Source: Paralithodes platypus (Eukaryota; Arthropoda; Malacostraca; Decapoda; Lithodidae). From it: a stretch of DNA of 64,000 bases. The notes under the pieces were generated by a model, which was not told the DNA's origin, made no database searches, and was given only the letters and a program-made list of their open reading frames with translations. The stretch is from contig CM064545.1 in the NCBI GenBank assembly GCA_032716605.1, forward strand, positions 7,648,244 through 7,712,243, in the 5' to 3' direction. Numbering within the stretch: the first letter of the stretch is position 1; each line of letters starts with the position of its first letter. Below, piece after piece: positions 21,709 to 34,036 of this stretch. The position numbers and the translations under genes are program-made.

Positions 21709-23960
21709 ATGTCACGACCATCAAGTACTGAGACGAAACACCAAGAAGTGAAATGCTTCTTATGCGGAGAAGCTCCTGGTTATGCTGGTCTTCATGAAGC
21801 TGCCGACAGTCCAACTGGAATAGCGTGTCAGGTCGTGCGCACTGATTCTGGACGACATGGACCTCCTGACGCAACTGAACGCTGGGGACATGGTTGGCAC
21901 AGGAGGCCAAGTACCACCGAAAGGTCTCCTGGACTTGGACAATCTCACACGGAAGATTAAGGAAAATGGCGGGCAATAGGTACGGACGATGAACACGCAA
22001 TAGCAAGAGTTGCTTTCGCAGAGCTGGTGGTGTTTATTGAAGAAGCTCACATGGATGACGAGACGTCTTCCAGGTCTTCAAACTTGATGACGCAAAAGGT
22101 TTTGATACACATCAAGGATGCGAACAGCTGGGAGTAAAGCATGAGGGCAGGGTGCACACGACCCGTCTTAAGCAGAGACTGCTTGCTCACTTTCCTAACA
22201 TGTGTGCACAGCACCAGGGGTGTGATTGTCCTGACTTGAATTCAATGAAGGACCTCGGCGATGCCCTGGCAAAGGCTTGTGAACTGGACAGAGACCTTGA
22301 TGCTGTCCACCGGGCGCGTGACTGCCCCAAATTGTGAGACGCCACATCATCGGAGATGCCAAAACGGTGTGAAACGGTTTTCCTGCAGGATGCCAACAGG
22401 ACTCCCGTGCCACCCATGCTGCTTGCCTTGGTCCACTATGATCTTGGAAAGGTCCCAGTATCAAGCAACCAGAGTGAAAGAACAACACCCGCGGTAAGAG
22501 CATTCCCCAGCCTTCCTCAAGTTCAACAGCGTTATGCACCGACGGGCCGACACAGGCAGTACGCCTCGCCCAGTCAGGCACGCCACCACGCAGGAGACGC
22601 CAGCAGTTACCAACCTACATCGGCCTAATGCTACATGCACACACGCGCAAGAGGGAGCTCGTCGAAGGGCTGGCACACATGGGGATTTCTATCTCCTATG
22701 ATCAGGTGGCTTGTCCCATTTCACACAGCTGGGGAACAGTGCATGCAGCCTCTACCACCAGGAGGCAAGTAGTCTGCCCTCCCAAGATGAGAGGCAGAGT
22801 CTTCACGACTGACGCGGTAGACAATATCGACCACAACCTAAGTTCCACCACCAGCAAAACAGTCATTCCATGGGACTGCTATTTCCCAATTGCAAACACC
22901 CTGCGGTCCATGGGGCCGGCATTTGACCCGCAGCAAGTCATCATCCTCGGAGGGCCGAACCGACAGAGGCCTCAAAACAGTTGACCGTTTGCCGCACTAC
23001 CATACAGATGTCCCATCCGTCGGGAGCATCAAGAACACACCCACGCTGCCGGCAACCAGCGTGACATCCATGAGCAGCAACAGCGGCCTCAAGCAACATG
23101 CCTGAAAGAGAGCATCTCTGGCTAAAAAACATCCAAGTCGCCCTCCAAGAAACTTCTCCAGTGGAAGAACACTTCATGGGCTCCATACCACGCAAGCCAG
23201 CAGGACCCTGGCTGGAGGACCCCGGAGGACCCTGGAGGACCCTGGAGGAGGAAGCCAAAGTGTGAGGGTCCTTCGGCAAGGGCAAGGCTTTCCGGTTCTT
23301 GGCAGCCCATGAGGATGGCGCGGGCTACTGGGCCCTGAGGAAAGCACAGGCAACTATCGATGTTTCATGCTTTGACGGGCGGCGACACGGTCTCCTGCTT
23401 CGCCGGACATGGCAAGAGGACAGCATGGGCAGTGTGGAAAGCTCTACCTCAGCTGGACCAAACACTCACTGACCTCTCCACTGCACCGGATCATATTGAT
23501 GAAGATGCCATTCACACCATCGAGAGGTTCGTCATCCTGCCTTTAAGACCGAACAAGCACCGCAACCGATATCGACAAGGCACGCCGCAAACTGTTTTGC
23601 ACCAAAGAAGGAGCAATGTCCAGCTGATCCCACCGACAAAGTGCAGCCCTGAAGCAGCACGTCCGAACAAGCAATATACCAGGGCGGAACATGTCTGGGG
23701 TCAGGGCCCTTGTTCCTGCCACAACATTGGCCATACATCCACCGACTGTGGGGGGATCAAGACCAGCGACATGTACGAACCTCTCTGGACAACGCTCCCA
23801 AAGGCATCCAAAGTTCTGCCGGGAGCTTGTCTCCTGCAAACTGCCAGAAGGGCCTGCATCAAGAAGTGCAAGTGCACGAAGGCCAGTCTGGAATGAACAC
23901 CACTGTGTGCTTGCGACGGGGGATGTGCTCTCAGAACTGAACTCGAAAACTTAAGATGAA
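21709..23960 (+). pseudogene. XPG-like/CXC transposon protein, copy 1 (heavily frameshifted)
   Basis: Fragments in all three frames follow the same order as the 27-30.5 kb copy. They are an N-terminal Cys pair (KCFLCG, about 21,755); an EAKYH-type motif after LDDMDLLTQLNAGDM (about 21,850-21,930); LHAHTRKRELVEGL with SISYDQV (about 22,630-22,705); VFTTDAVDNIDHN (about 22,800); FHALTGGDTVSCFAGHGK (about 23,360-23,415), whose Asp matches the GCDT motif of the other copy; and a C-terminal cysteine cluster (KKCKCTK then CAC, about 23,860-23,925). Stops and shifts separate every piece. This is a dead copy, useful mainly as a second alignment of the family. Function as a transposase is inferred from the TIRs. 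Confidence 0.72.
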
Positions 23961-24534
23961 AAATTATGAAATGTTCCAGACAGTAACACAGGTACTGTAA
24001 AACAGTGAACTTATCTGCATATTGCATTTAGCTTATTTGTTAAATTAACATGATAATTAAATGTAGTAGTGTCCATTGACCACAGAAGTATAACATTTGA
24101 CTTGCCCAGGGATTGATCTGATGAGAGCAAGCCACCATAATTATCACTATCTGGTTCTGTTATTGTTGTTGATTTATCGAGGTAATAAGCATAAAATTGT
24201 GTTAATAATTTTGGTAATTGGCATCTTTAATTGGCGTGGGCAGTTGTCCATGAATAGCTATTGGACAGACAGAGGAAGAAAGGTCAGATAACATTTCCAA
24301 ACTAGCTTAAATGAATCACACACAAGGAATGTCAGCATTTGATGCCTGATCATGGGTATCCTTGTCGCCATTTCAGCTGCAATGAGCCTAAATATGTTAA
24401 TTAATATCAGCAGAAATCTCCCAAAATGTGACTAAGAGCTTATCTGGCATGTCTTGATTCAAACACATTCAATAAACATTCACTAAAACCTTCAGCAGCA
24501 ATTCTTATCTAACTTCTGTGTGTTTCTTTTGGGT

Positions 24535-24682
24535 GTTCCTGCTGGCGGCCATTTTGGAAAATGGCCTGCCACGGCCCGTGCAGGGGGCAGTTGGGCGATG
24601 GGCTCCACATCCAAATTTGTTCATAATATATTAGGTCTACCTCTGTGCCAAAATTGGTGACTTTTATCCAAAAAATGCACAA
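24535..24682 (-). repeat. Right TIR of copy 1
   Basis: Inverted partner of 20,821-20,965; both share caaatttgttcataatatat (one strand) and the tgcacaa terminus. Confidence 0.85.
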
Positions 24683-24921
24683 GCTGTTAGCTTACACGCT
24701 GTACTAACAAGATCTGTTTAAGCGTTCACTAGACGTTGTAAAATGTGTATGTATTATTTCACGAACAAACATATGTATTACTCTGCATAAGAATATAGGA
24801 GCGACACTCGAAGAGTTATATCTCTATATATTTATCCCACTGATAGGAGTGTGTGATGTTCTCTCTAAAACGACTTACGGGCTCTAGGATAAGGAAAGAA
24901 TAGAAAATCTTCAGCATTACT

Positions 24922-25403
24922 TTAACCCTTCACTACCCGGTCTGCCTTAGGAAAGGACAGCACGAAAAGAAGGGCCCGCTACGCGGTATGCCTTATCTAA
25001 GGCATGAGCTTAATAGCCTAATTAAGCTTGGGTCTGAATGCCGTGCGTACGCACGTTATGTTCAACAAAACCCCAAGCCTTCGTCAACCGCCCCACACTC
25101 CGAAAACAAGGAGAAGACTCCTACAATGTTATTGTTATGCCGTCATGACGAAATTAGTGTCTGAAAGCCCCACATATTGACAACATCTCTTTTTACAATA
25201 TTGGCTCACACTGAAATTGTCATTACAACTGAACAGTTGACTTACAGAGCTCTACTCAATGCCAACAATACAGATTGAAAACCGCACTACGATTATAGAT
25301 GAGTGGGGAAAGTTCTAGTAGTGAAAATAAACATAAATACGTTAGCCTAGGCCTAGACGTTTTTCAGCCATTTCGCCCGGTAGGGGCGACCGTCATGGGT
25401 TAA
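24922..25403. mobile_element. TTAA-flanked 474-bp MITE
   Basis: TTAA at 24,922-24,925 and 25,400-25,403 bracket 474 bp. The ends are CCCTTCACTACCCGGTC and GGGCGACCGTCATGGG, imperfect inverted copies. An inner palindrome-like stretch (cgtgcgtacgcacg) lies near 25,040. No coding capacity. Probably another piggyBac-type non-autonomous family. Confidence 0.65.
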
Positions 25404-26539
25404 GACAGCCCGGGTGGTAGGAAGGATTAATGTGAATCTTAACATATCTTGTTAACCCTTGTTGTAGTCATCGTAACACTTTACAAAACAAGGTTTACTT
25501 GAAGGTTTGAAGAGAAAGATAGTAGCCTGGTAGAGAGTCTGGCAACAAGTGGTAAGCAAGTGTCAGTTGTACCCTCTTGGTGTGCCAAGAAGCTCGGCTC
25601 CTCACACCACACAGGTAGCTTATGCTCTCACAGTCTCTTTCTCTCTTCTTTCTTTCTACGGGACTCTCGTAGCTACAACCTTTCTTCATTGTTGATTGCA
25701 CTGGTATTTTTATGACTCTTTAAGGGGAGAACTGGCTAACCCCTACGGAAGTCAATATCTGAACTAAACGTTACTAGTTAAGTATGTTCTTTACTAAGAC
25801 AGAAAATACCCGACTATATAACCTCAGTTTTGCCTAACTCTACCTTGGATACAGGTTAGATCCTATCTCTTTTCCAGGTTGGGTTAAGTAAGAGGCTGCT
25901 TTCTCGGGGTAGTAAGGCCATGTGATTGTTTTTTGTTTATTTATCCCAAGGTTAGGAGTACCGTGTCCAAAATTATGTGAGGCGTTATCTCTGTGACAGG
26001 GTGGATATCCTCCTTTAGTTGGTTTTTGGTTTGAAGCTTGGAGATAGCTTGCTGGGGTGAGGAAAAAAGGATTTATGTGTTGTGGAACAAATAGAGGGAA
26101 GTCCTAGGTTGTATGGAGGTGACTTGAGCGTGGAGGAATGGGAATAGGGGAATTTTTTTCTAACTTGTTGGCTCCGTTTGACTGCCAATGAAACGCGTTC
26201 ACTTATAGCAAGGAGGTACTGGAAGATATTGAGGGGGTTGCGTGGTGAAACTTCCATAAACATCTCCTCAGTATAGGCCTAAGTCTGGCTTGGGGTATTG
26301 GTATGCGCCGTGAGGGGGGGGGGGGGGGGGGGGGGCGTTTTCTATCACTGTACCTAGTGTACCGTACCTTGTTCACGCCGAGTCTGGTGTGAGGGAGGCC
26401 TGGAAGCTTGTGATTTACTTTGACTTTTTATGCTTGTGATGCGGAACTGGATGATTTTATTGTTATCCGTAGAAGAGAACAGGTTCTTGACTGGTTTGGG
26501 CTTTTGTTGACCAGACCCTGTCATCTCACAAATGTCTAG
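25404..26539. other. Non-coding stretch with poly-G
   Basis: No gene is supported. A poly-G run of about 20 lies at 26,315-26,335. A possible decayed TTAACCC end lies near 25,452. Confidence 0.5.
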
Positions 26540-26631
26540 TTAACCCGTCTTGACAACTTATTTTGGCTATCATTAGTCAATTTTATGTAGCTAAGGAAGG
26601 ATCTGCGAGTAATATAATTGTAAATAGTATA

Positions 26632-26948
26632 GTGGGATTTCCTAAAAAAGGCCCTCTATAAGAATCAAGGAGCATTTTTGGATAAAAGTTGGGAACCAGA
26701 CTTTTTAGCATAATTCAGGCATGCCGAATTCGATAAACCCGGTTCCCAAGCGAAATTTTGAGTTTTGACCGTCTAATTTGCATAAACAAAATGGCCGCCA
26801 AATTGGAATTTTTTGACACTTCTTGAACCATTTTCTCCAATATCTCTCTAACTAGGCAAGCAAATATCACAAGTGAAGCATCTATACCTATGTTTTGAGG
26901 GTCAGGGAATGTCACTGAGGCATTTTTAAAGGAATCAGTAATAAGCCT
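26632..26948 (+). repeat. Left TIR of copy 2
   Basis: About 310 bp, inverted against 30,565-30,873; includes gaccgtctaatttgcataaa and atggccgccaaattgg. Confidence 0.88.
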
Positions 26949-27093
26949 AGACTTTAATATACATATTAGCGGCTGTCATTAGAGAAAAATCAATGGTTCC
27001 CAACTTTACCCCAAGATACTCCTTGATGCTTATGCAGGCAAAACAGGGCAATATCTGTCACTCACCTTAACTATTTATTGGAGTAGACCATAT

Positions 27094-30000
27094 TCATGCA
27101 ATACAAGGAGTTTGATCATCACTCTGTTGCTGACATGCACACATTGCTGTGCATCGTAACCCGGATTTGCGGCATTTGCACCAACGCGTCCTGCATTGTT
27201 TCTGGCAGGCACATGAAATAATTTCCAGGCAACTTTGTGGGATCGGACTCAATGACATCAGAATGGGTTGTAGTCCTGAATCGCCATGTTTCCATCCCAT
27301 GTCTGTGGGTGCAGGAAGCTCAGGTACAGCACAGTGAGCATTTCTCCAAATCATTGCTTGATAGTGTACTCGCATCAAATGGAAGCGGAGAGCATCACGT
27401 GTTGGTGGCATTGCTTCTGGTTTGGCAGTCTTTGAGAACAGTATCTGCCTTGCTGCATCAACAGAGTCTGTTTTGTGCACATCATATATTCTGCAGACAA
27501 ACGTTTCTGAAGATCGAATGGTCTCCTCTGTGAGTTCACCGATTCCCAAGTTTATGAGCAATTGATGGTGCTGTTTTGAAGACTTTCCATGATGACCTTT
27601 TGGTGTGATTTGCGATGTAGGAGGTGGTGTCGCACCCGGTTAATGCATGAAATGGTAAAAGAGTTGTTGTTGAATCTCTTGGTAGGTTGTTGAAAACTGC
27701 ATCAATGGGTATATATCGCCTTTTCTTGGTGGTACCAGACATCATCCAGAGGTGTTTCACATTGTACACGTGGGAAGTGGGAAACCAAAAGCACGAGAAC
27801 ATCAGTGTCCCTTGATGACACAACAACTGTATTGAACTGGCTGTGCACAGCATGTAACACCAACCTAGTGTCAGCTTCTTCATGTGTGGCTCTCAGTTGA
27901 GTCAAATCAGTGATTGTCTTTGATGACCTAACCTCAATTTCTTCTCTGAATCCCCCGGCAACTACAATCTCCTTATCATCAGGTGCCTGAGAACACAGTT
28001 CCTCAGACAGGAAATTTGCAAGATCAGCTTTATTAGCAGCGAGCGACACAAAGTTAGTCCATTTTTTTGGAAGAGGCACATCACGTCCCTCAACAATTCG
28101 TCTGATTGGGCGATCTGCTTTCGTGCGTCGTGTCCTCGTACCACCCTTGATTGTCTCTTCTCTATATCTGTCGAACACAATGTCTACCCGTTGATAGTTA
28201 GAACCTGCCTTTAATACTGCTCTTACGTATGTGTCGGCCAAATCCCCAAAGGTCATTGCATTGTCAGGCTTTCCCAGAGCAACCACCAGTGCTTGTCCAT
28301 CAATGATTAGGCAGGATGATGAGTCGTGAAGTTCAATAGCTTCAGGGCAGATTATGTCTTCCGTTAACTTATCTGCCAGTATGGACTTATTTCCAGTGCG
28401 GAGTGTACCATTCATTTCAGCGAGTGATACAGGAACTGGCAGAAGCTCGTGCTTTAGGACAGCTGGCAAGTCAACTGGACGACCTGCCTCATAGGCAGTA
28501 AGAAGGCGTTGAAGCACGTTTCTATCTGCCTTCAGGATAGTTCTCTTGTCTTTCTCTTTATTGTCTTTGACCACTTCATACAGAGATGCAAACGTTATGG
28601 CATTACTCCTGTGTAGGGGTGCATGGATTCTGACATCTGGCTTGTCACCTTGCTCAGGTATATTCATCCTCTCCTCAACGAATGTATTCACTTTTTCTTG
28701 TCCGAGTTCTTTGGCACAAAGTAATGAGTTTTGGATTGCCTCTGTTGCTAGGTCTTTTGTGGCCAGATTCTGCAATGACGCTGGTGAAACCGATGCAAAA
28801 ACCTTGAATCCCTGGAAGGCCGAGAGCAATGCCATCTCGTCATCGTTGTCCCGCTTTTGCCGTGATTTGGTAGCTTCATTGTGAACACTTGCACTACCAG
28901 GACAGTTGTTGTACATTGCATGCGTTTTCAGCTGCAATGTGAGACCTCATATTATACGAAAGGGTCCATCTACAAAGCGCTGATGTTGTCTTTGTGATGC
29001 CAATGATTCCACCTGCTTTCTTTCCTGTACCATTTATCCACTCCATGGCTTGGTCTGGATCTACTTGGTTGAACTTTTGAACAGAACGTTTTACAACAAA
29101 GTTGCCCCTTTGAAACTCTGATAACACGGATTCTGGTAGTTGGTTCATCTCGGCTATATACACTGTACCCCATCTTGCATAGTTCAGGTGGTCATACCGC
29201 ATGAAGTATGGCAACATCAGACTGAAGGAGTGGCAAGACCAATATGTTTGGGAGTCCATTTTCTGCCGCCGCTCATACAGTAAACTAGATCCTGTGCTAC
29301 ACTCATAACTCTGCCTTGGACAAGATCTTCATTTTTTTCAGAACTATCATCTTCTAGCACCTCTTGACCACCAAAGATTAGTCTCAATAGCATATATAAG
29401 CTATCTGGAATGCATTGAATCGCTTCATCTTCACTTACAGAGAAAACTTTGTGACCCAGAAATTCCATCATGTCTCCACGAATTCTCAGCGCTACATGTA
29501 CAAGTGGTAGGAAAATGTCATCCTGAGGCACATATTGAGGCAACATTTTCTCAGTCTCCTCAATTTCTGTCATTTCCAAAACTGCAGTATGCTGATACTT
29601 TGTGGGAATCAGCATGGTTTTTCTCTCGGATGTGCTCCTGTCAAGAGGTTGGAAAAAGTTGAAAATGTCTCCCAGCTGTGACTGCAACTTTTCCTTGAAG
29701 GTTGTCCTTCTACTGTAGTAACACGGTTGAATTATGGTTGACGATTCTTCAGCAAGCTCCTTATACCGTTCCCAGACATCATTCAGCAGGATAACGTGCC
29801 CTCTGTCTGCAGATTGTTGCAACTCTTTGCATAGCCATACCATCGCAAGGTCTGTATTGTCCGAGTCCAGCTTTGTTTTATTGGTAGATCTGGTGAATGC
29901 TCTTAGACACTTCAAGTGGTATTTGGCTTCAGCTGCAATTAAGTCAATCACTCCAGCCAATCGAAGGCCAATTTTGTAGTCGAGAGGGGAAGCTTCAATT

Positions 30001-30485
30001 ATCTGATCACTCATTTGTTTTGTCATTACTGAGATCAACCGGGGCCTTCAAAACAACAGTTTGACAGAAAATGCATAAGTTCCAGTTTACTGGTTCCACG
30101 TGCCTTCGCAATGAACATCTGTTACCACTGCTGCTGCAACTTGCTTCTTGTTTTGAATCCACTGCCTGCATCTTCCGCAAAACGTTCAAGTTTACTTTTG
30201 TCCGTGAAGTGGGCATAGCACATTTTGTGCCACACAAGAGTTTCGGGCTTCAGCAGAATCCAAGACATTCTCAAGACGGTCAATCACATCGATATTCTTA
30301 GTGTCTCTAAGCTTTCTTCTGGTACTGGCAGCATCCCTGACTTTTGCGAGTCCATGGTCACTTGCATTACTAGGAATAACACTGGCTGTGTGAGTTTGGC
30401 AGAAGATGCACAAGCTGTAATCTACAGGTGAAGGCCTCTTCAAAGTAACTACTGGATCCATTGTAGTCTGCAAATAAAGAAACAA
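27094..30485 (-). pseudogene. XPG-like/CXC transposon protein, copy 2 (near-complete, frameshifted)
   Basis: Read from 30,485 leftwards. A short Cys motif (LCIFCQ) occurs twice in two frames (30,192-30,485 and 30,007-30,237). Then a long segment (30,038-29,217) with IAAEAKYHLKCLRAF; then NYARWGTVYIAEMNQLP, FVVKRSVQKFNQVDPDQAM and a GGIIGITKT...RW stretch (29,259-28,894). Then 411 residues (28,937-27,702) with LIIDGQALVVALG, IVFDRYREETIKGGTRTRR, HEEADTRLVLHA and SSRDTDVLVLLVSHF. Then FHALTGCDTTSYIANHTKR (27,690-27,620) and a C-terminal CXC cluster (SCACQKQCRTRWCKCRK...CACQ, about 27,120-27,210). The ordered acidic motifs (IID, VFD, EEAD, DTD, GCD) resemble the metal-binding set of XPG/FEN-type PIN nucleases; that is inference. 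About six frame changes separate the pieces. I cannot tell whether any are introns, but GT-AG signals are not obvious. Confidence 0.8.
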
Positions 30486-30564
30486 TTAGTATTAGTATTA
30501 GCATTAGATATTGGAGAAATTGATTTTTCTATAATTTCAGCCACTAATTTGCACATTTACGTGA

Positions 30565-30873
30565 AGGCTTATCACTAATCACTTTAAAGATGCCTTAATC
30601 ACATTCTCTGACCCTCAAAACATAAGTATAGACACTTTATTTGTCATTTTTGCTTGCCTAGTTAGAGAGATATTGGAGAAAATGGTTCATGAAGTGTCAA
30701 AAATTTCCAATTTGGCGGCCATTTTGTTTATGCAAATTAGATGGTCAAAAACTCAAAATTTCGCTTGGGAACCGGGTTTATCGAATTCAGCATACCTGAA
30801 ATATGCTAAAAAGTCTGGTTCCCAACTTTTACCTAAAAATGCTCCTAACATTCACATTTTTCAGAAACCCCAC
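30565..30873 (-). repeat. Right TIR of copy 2
   Basis: Inverted partner of 26,632-26,948 with scattered substitutions and small indels; most of the 310 bp aligns. Confidence 0.88.
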
Positions 30874-30983
30874 TACTCTAAAACACTATCTTACGTTTTC
30901 ATCTGATTTCCACATACCCTTCCTGAACTAAATCAATTAATATTAGCCAGAAAATCATTTCATGCTTCATAATCCTCAAGGGG

Positions 30984-32079
30984 TAAATATCTGTCTATAT
31001 TTTACAATAATTGCCATCAATATTTGGTGAACTATTGATTTTAACACTGTGAGAGTTGAAGGCAGAAAGGCATTGTGTAGACAAGCATATTTAGATTTAC
31101 GAGACCATATTTTAGACCATGTGTGTAACTCTTATTAAAAATCATTAAGCAAAACTTATTTTCTAAGATTCTGCCCATCTACTTGGAAGAAGAAAACATT
31201 GATGAAGGTTAATTGGACCTGCCTAATGCTTTAGCCAGAGGTAAAGTACAAGAAATTATACGATAACTAAGGTTAGTGTTAACAGTGGTATAGTTTAGAT
31301 ACTTTTTTTTTTTTTTGCAAGGTACATACATCGTGTGAGAATCCACTCAACAAATTTGATCGTCTCAGAGAGAATTCACACAAATGTATAACGTACTGCA
31401 ACCACTCCACCAACAAGTCGCTCCTGCCTACTTCCACTCCCTTTATGTGCCTCTTATTAGTTTATCTTGTCTTTTTTCGCTACCAGACAGCCAATCGTGG
31501 TTCACTGATGTTTTGGTCCAGCTGTCTCCGAAACACTCGCCCACCACTTTCATCTCTACTACTACTTTCTCTCTCTCTCTCGAGCCTTCTACTTTGGTAT
31601 CCTAGTTTTCTACTATAAACTGTCCCTGTCTAGTAGTATTAAGGCCGGACCACCAAGTATGGACCGCAAGGTCTGTGTGGTCGGAGTATCTGTATAACTC
31701 TGTGTAACTCTATCTCAAAACTGAGAATAATAGTAAGACAACAACGTACTGAAGGAAGAGCTTGGCCAAGTCCTTTCACTGGCTGTCAGCCACTCTGACA
31801 AGAAGCCCCGGGCGCCAGTAGTATTTTAGGCACCCCAGTTCTGACCATTCGTACATATAACAACATTGATATTTTTGTTTATTCATTATGACATTATTGT
31901 GCCTAGAAATACATACCTAACCTCGAAAATTAGTTGGGCAATTGAGTTAATATGCTACTGTTTCGGAGAATCAACCTGTAAATAGGTGTGGAAGTTTAGA
32001 CATGAATGGATTACTTATGTAGGCGTATTTTGTTTGGGATTGCTCTAATAGCATAACTAAGAAATTGGATATTGGAAAA
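30984..32079. other. Non-coding stretch, no gene seen
   Basis: AT-rich with a poly-T run near 31,300-31,315 and a CT-rich stretch near 31,565. An open frame at 31,384-31,605 has no recognisable domain. Confidence 0.5.
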
Positions 32080-34036
32080 GATATTGGTTCAGGGGTAATT
32101 TATCGAGAGGACTTCCCTAGTGGTTAAGGCCCCATTAATTGCTCTTTCCATTCATATGCATAGCCTACGTGAGTTGCAGTTGGGATGTGTGTACATGCTT
32201 AGATTAATATGCAGGATTCGAAGTTGCATAATAAATCGTAGGCAGTGTCCACCATTCTTTAACTGTCTACGTGGTGCGATGCATAAGGTGTTGATTTTCG
32301 GTGTGAGCATCCTGGATTCGAATCCACGGACTGCCACATGTGTTTGTAAATTTCATTAATCGATTTTAGGAGTATAGTTGGTTGTTGGAAGGAACATAAT
32401 AATTGATATTGGTTCAGAGGTAATTTTATCGAGAGGACTTCCCTAGTGGTTAAGGCCCCATTAATTGCTCTTTCCATTCACATATGCATAGCCTACGTGA
32501 GTTGCAGTTGGGATGTGTGTACATGCTTAGATTGATATGCAGGATTCGAAGTTGCATAATAAATCGTAGGCAGTGTCCACCATTCTTTAACTGTCTACGT
32601 GGTGCGATGCATAAGGTGTTGATTTTCGGTGTGAACATCCTGGATTCGAATCCACGGACTGCCACATGTGTTTGTAAATTTCATTAATCGATTTTAGGAG
32701 TATAGTTGGTTGTTGGAAGGAACATAATAATTGATATTGGTTCAGGGGTAATTTATCGAGAGGACTTCCCTAGTGGTTAAGGCCCCATTAATTGCTCTTT
32801 CCATTCACATATGCATAGCCTACGTGAGTTGCAGTTGGGATGTGTGTACATGCTTAGATTGATATGCAGGATTCGAAGTTGCATAATAAATCGTAGGCAG
32901 TGTCCACCATTCTTTAACTGTCTACGTGGTGCGATGCATAGGTGTTGATTTTCGGTGTGAGCATCCTGGATTCGAATCCACGGACTGCCACATGTGTTTG
33001 TAAATTTCATTAATCGATTTTAGGAGTATAGTTGGTTGTTGGAAGGAACATAATAATTGATATTGGTTCAGGGGTAATTTATCGAGAGGACTTCCCTAGT
33101 GGTTAAGGCCCCATTAATTGCTCTTTCCATTCACATATGCATAGCCTACGTGAGTTGCAGTTGGGATGTGTGTACATGCTTAGATTGATATGCAGGATTC
33201 GAAGTTGCATAATAAATCGTAGGCAGTGTCCACCATTCTTTAACTGTCTACGTGGTGCGATGCATAAGGTGTTGATTTTCGGTGTGAGCATCCTGGATTC
33301 GAATCCACGGACTGCCACATGTGTTTGTAAATTTCATTAATCGATTTTAGGAGTATAGTTGGTTGTTGGAAGGAACATAATAATTGATATTGGTTCAGGG
33401 GTAATTTATCGAGAGGACTTCCCTAGTGGTTAAGGCCCCATTAATTGCTCTTTCCATTCACATATGCATAGCCTACGTGAGTTGCAGTTGGGATGTGTGT
33501 ACATGCTTAGATTGATATGCAGGATTCGAAGTTGCATAATAAATCGTAGGCAGTGTCCACCATTCTTTAACTGTCTACGTGGTGCGATGCATAAGGTGTT
33601 GATTTTCGGTGTGAGCATCCTGGATTCGAATCCACGGACTGCCACATGTGTTTGTAAATTTCATTAATCGATTTAGGAGTATAGTTGGTTGTTGGAAGGA
33701 ACATAATAATTGATATTGGTTCATGGGTAATTTATCGAGAGGACTTCCCTAGTGGTTAAGGCCCCATTAATTGCTCTTTCCATTCACATATGCATAGCCT
33801 ACGTGAGTTGCAGTTGGGATGTGTGTACATGCTTAGATTGATATGCAGGATTCGAAGTTGCATAATAAATCGTAGGCAGTGTCCACCATTCTTTAACTGT
33901 CTACGTGGTGCGATGCATAAGGTGTTGATTTTCGGTGTGAGCATCCTGGATTCGAATCCACGGACTGCCACATGTGTTTGTAAATTTCATTAATCGATTT
34001 TAGGAGTATAGTTGGTTGTTGGAAGGAACATAATAA
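32080..34036 (+). repeat. SINE-derived satellite, six units of about 326 bp
   Basis: The start gatattggttcaggggtaa recurs at 32,080, 32,405, 32,733, 33,059, 33,386 and 33,712. Units are nearly identical. Each contains tRNA-like promoter motifs: an A-box-like ctagtggttaaggcc and a B-box-like gattcgaatcc followed by acggactgccaca. The tail body gttggttgttggaaggaac and aacataataat is shared with the SINE at 7512-7670. Open frames of about 67-77 residues on both strands repeat once per unit and are not genes. Confidence 0.92.

Larger units (their letters stand above)
20821..24682 (+). mobile_element. Long-TIR DNA transposon, XPG-like/CXC family, copy 1
   Basis: The ends are inverted repeats of about 145 bp (20,821-20,965 and 24,535-24,682), starting TTGTGCATTTTTT and containing ggcacagaggtagacc and attttccaaaatggcc. 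Between them lies a decayed plus-strand gene related to the one at 27.1-30.5 kb. Size is 3.86 kb. No target duplication is obvious at the edges. The TIRs and transposon-type gene support a DNA transposon; the superfamily assignment is discussed under the findings. Confidence 0.78.
26632..30873 (-). mobile_element. Long-TIR DNA transposon, XPG-like/CXC family, copy 2
   Basis: Inverted repeats of about 310 bp (26,632-26,948 and 30,565-30,873) start GTGGGRTTTC and share gttgggaaccagac, attttgtttatgcaaatta (or complement) and ctctaactaggcaagc. The dinucleotide TA lies at both edges (26,630-26,631 and 30,874-30,875) and is a candidate target duplication. The minus-strand gene within is much better preserved than in copy 1. 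Total length 4.24 kb. Confidence 0.83.
26540..30983. mobile_element. TTAA MITE split in two by transposon copy 2
   Basis: The left half (26,540-26,631) begins TTAACCCGTCTTGACAACTT and carries ttttggctatcattagtc and ctaaggaaggatc. The right half (30,874-30,983) ends attagccagaaaatcattt...cataatcctcaaggggtaaa. Together they make about 200 bp, the length of the complete copy at 8351-8560. The 4.2-kb transposon is therefore inserted at the centre of a MITE. Confidence 0.65.

Noticed and set aside
32120..33993. Repeated 67-71 residue open frames on both strands
   Set aside because: They recur once per satellite unit and overlap antisense to each other; no domain.
32080..34036. CRISPR-like array
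   Set aside because: Whole 326-bp units repeat without unique spacers, and the window is eukaryotic.
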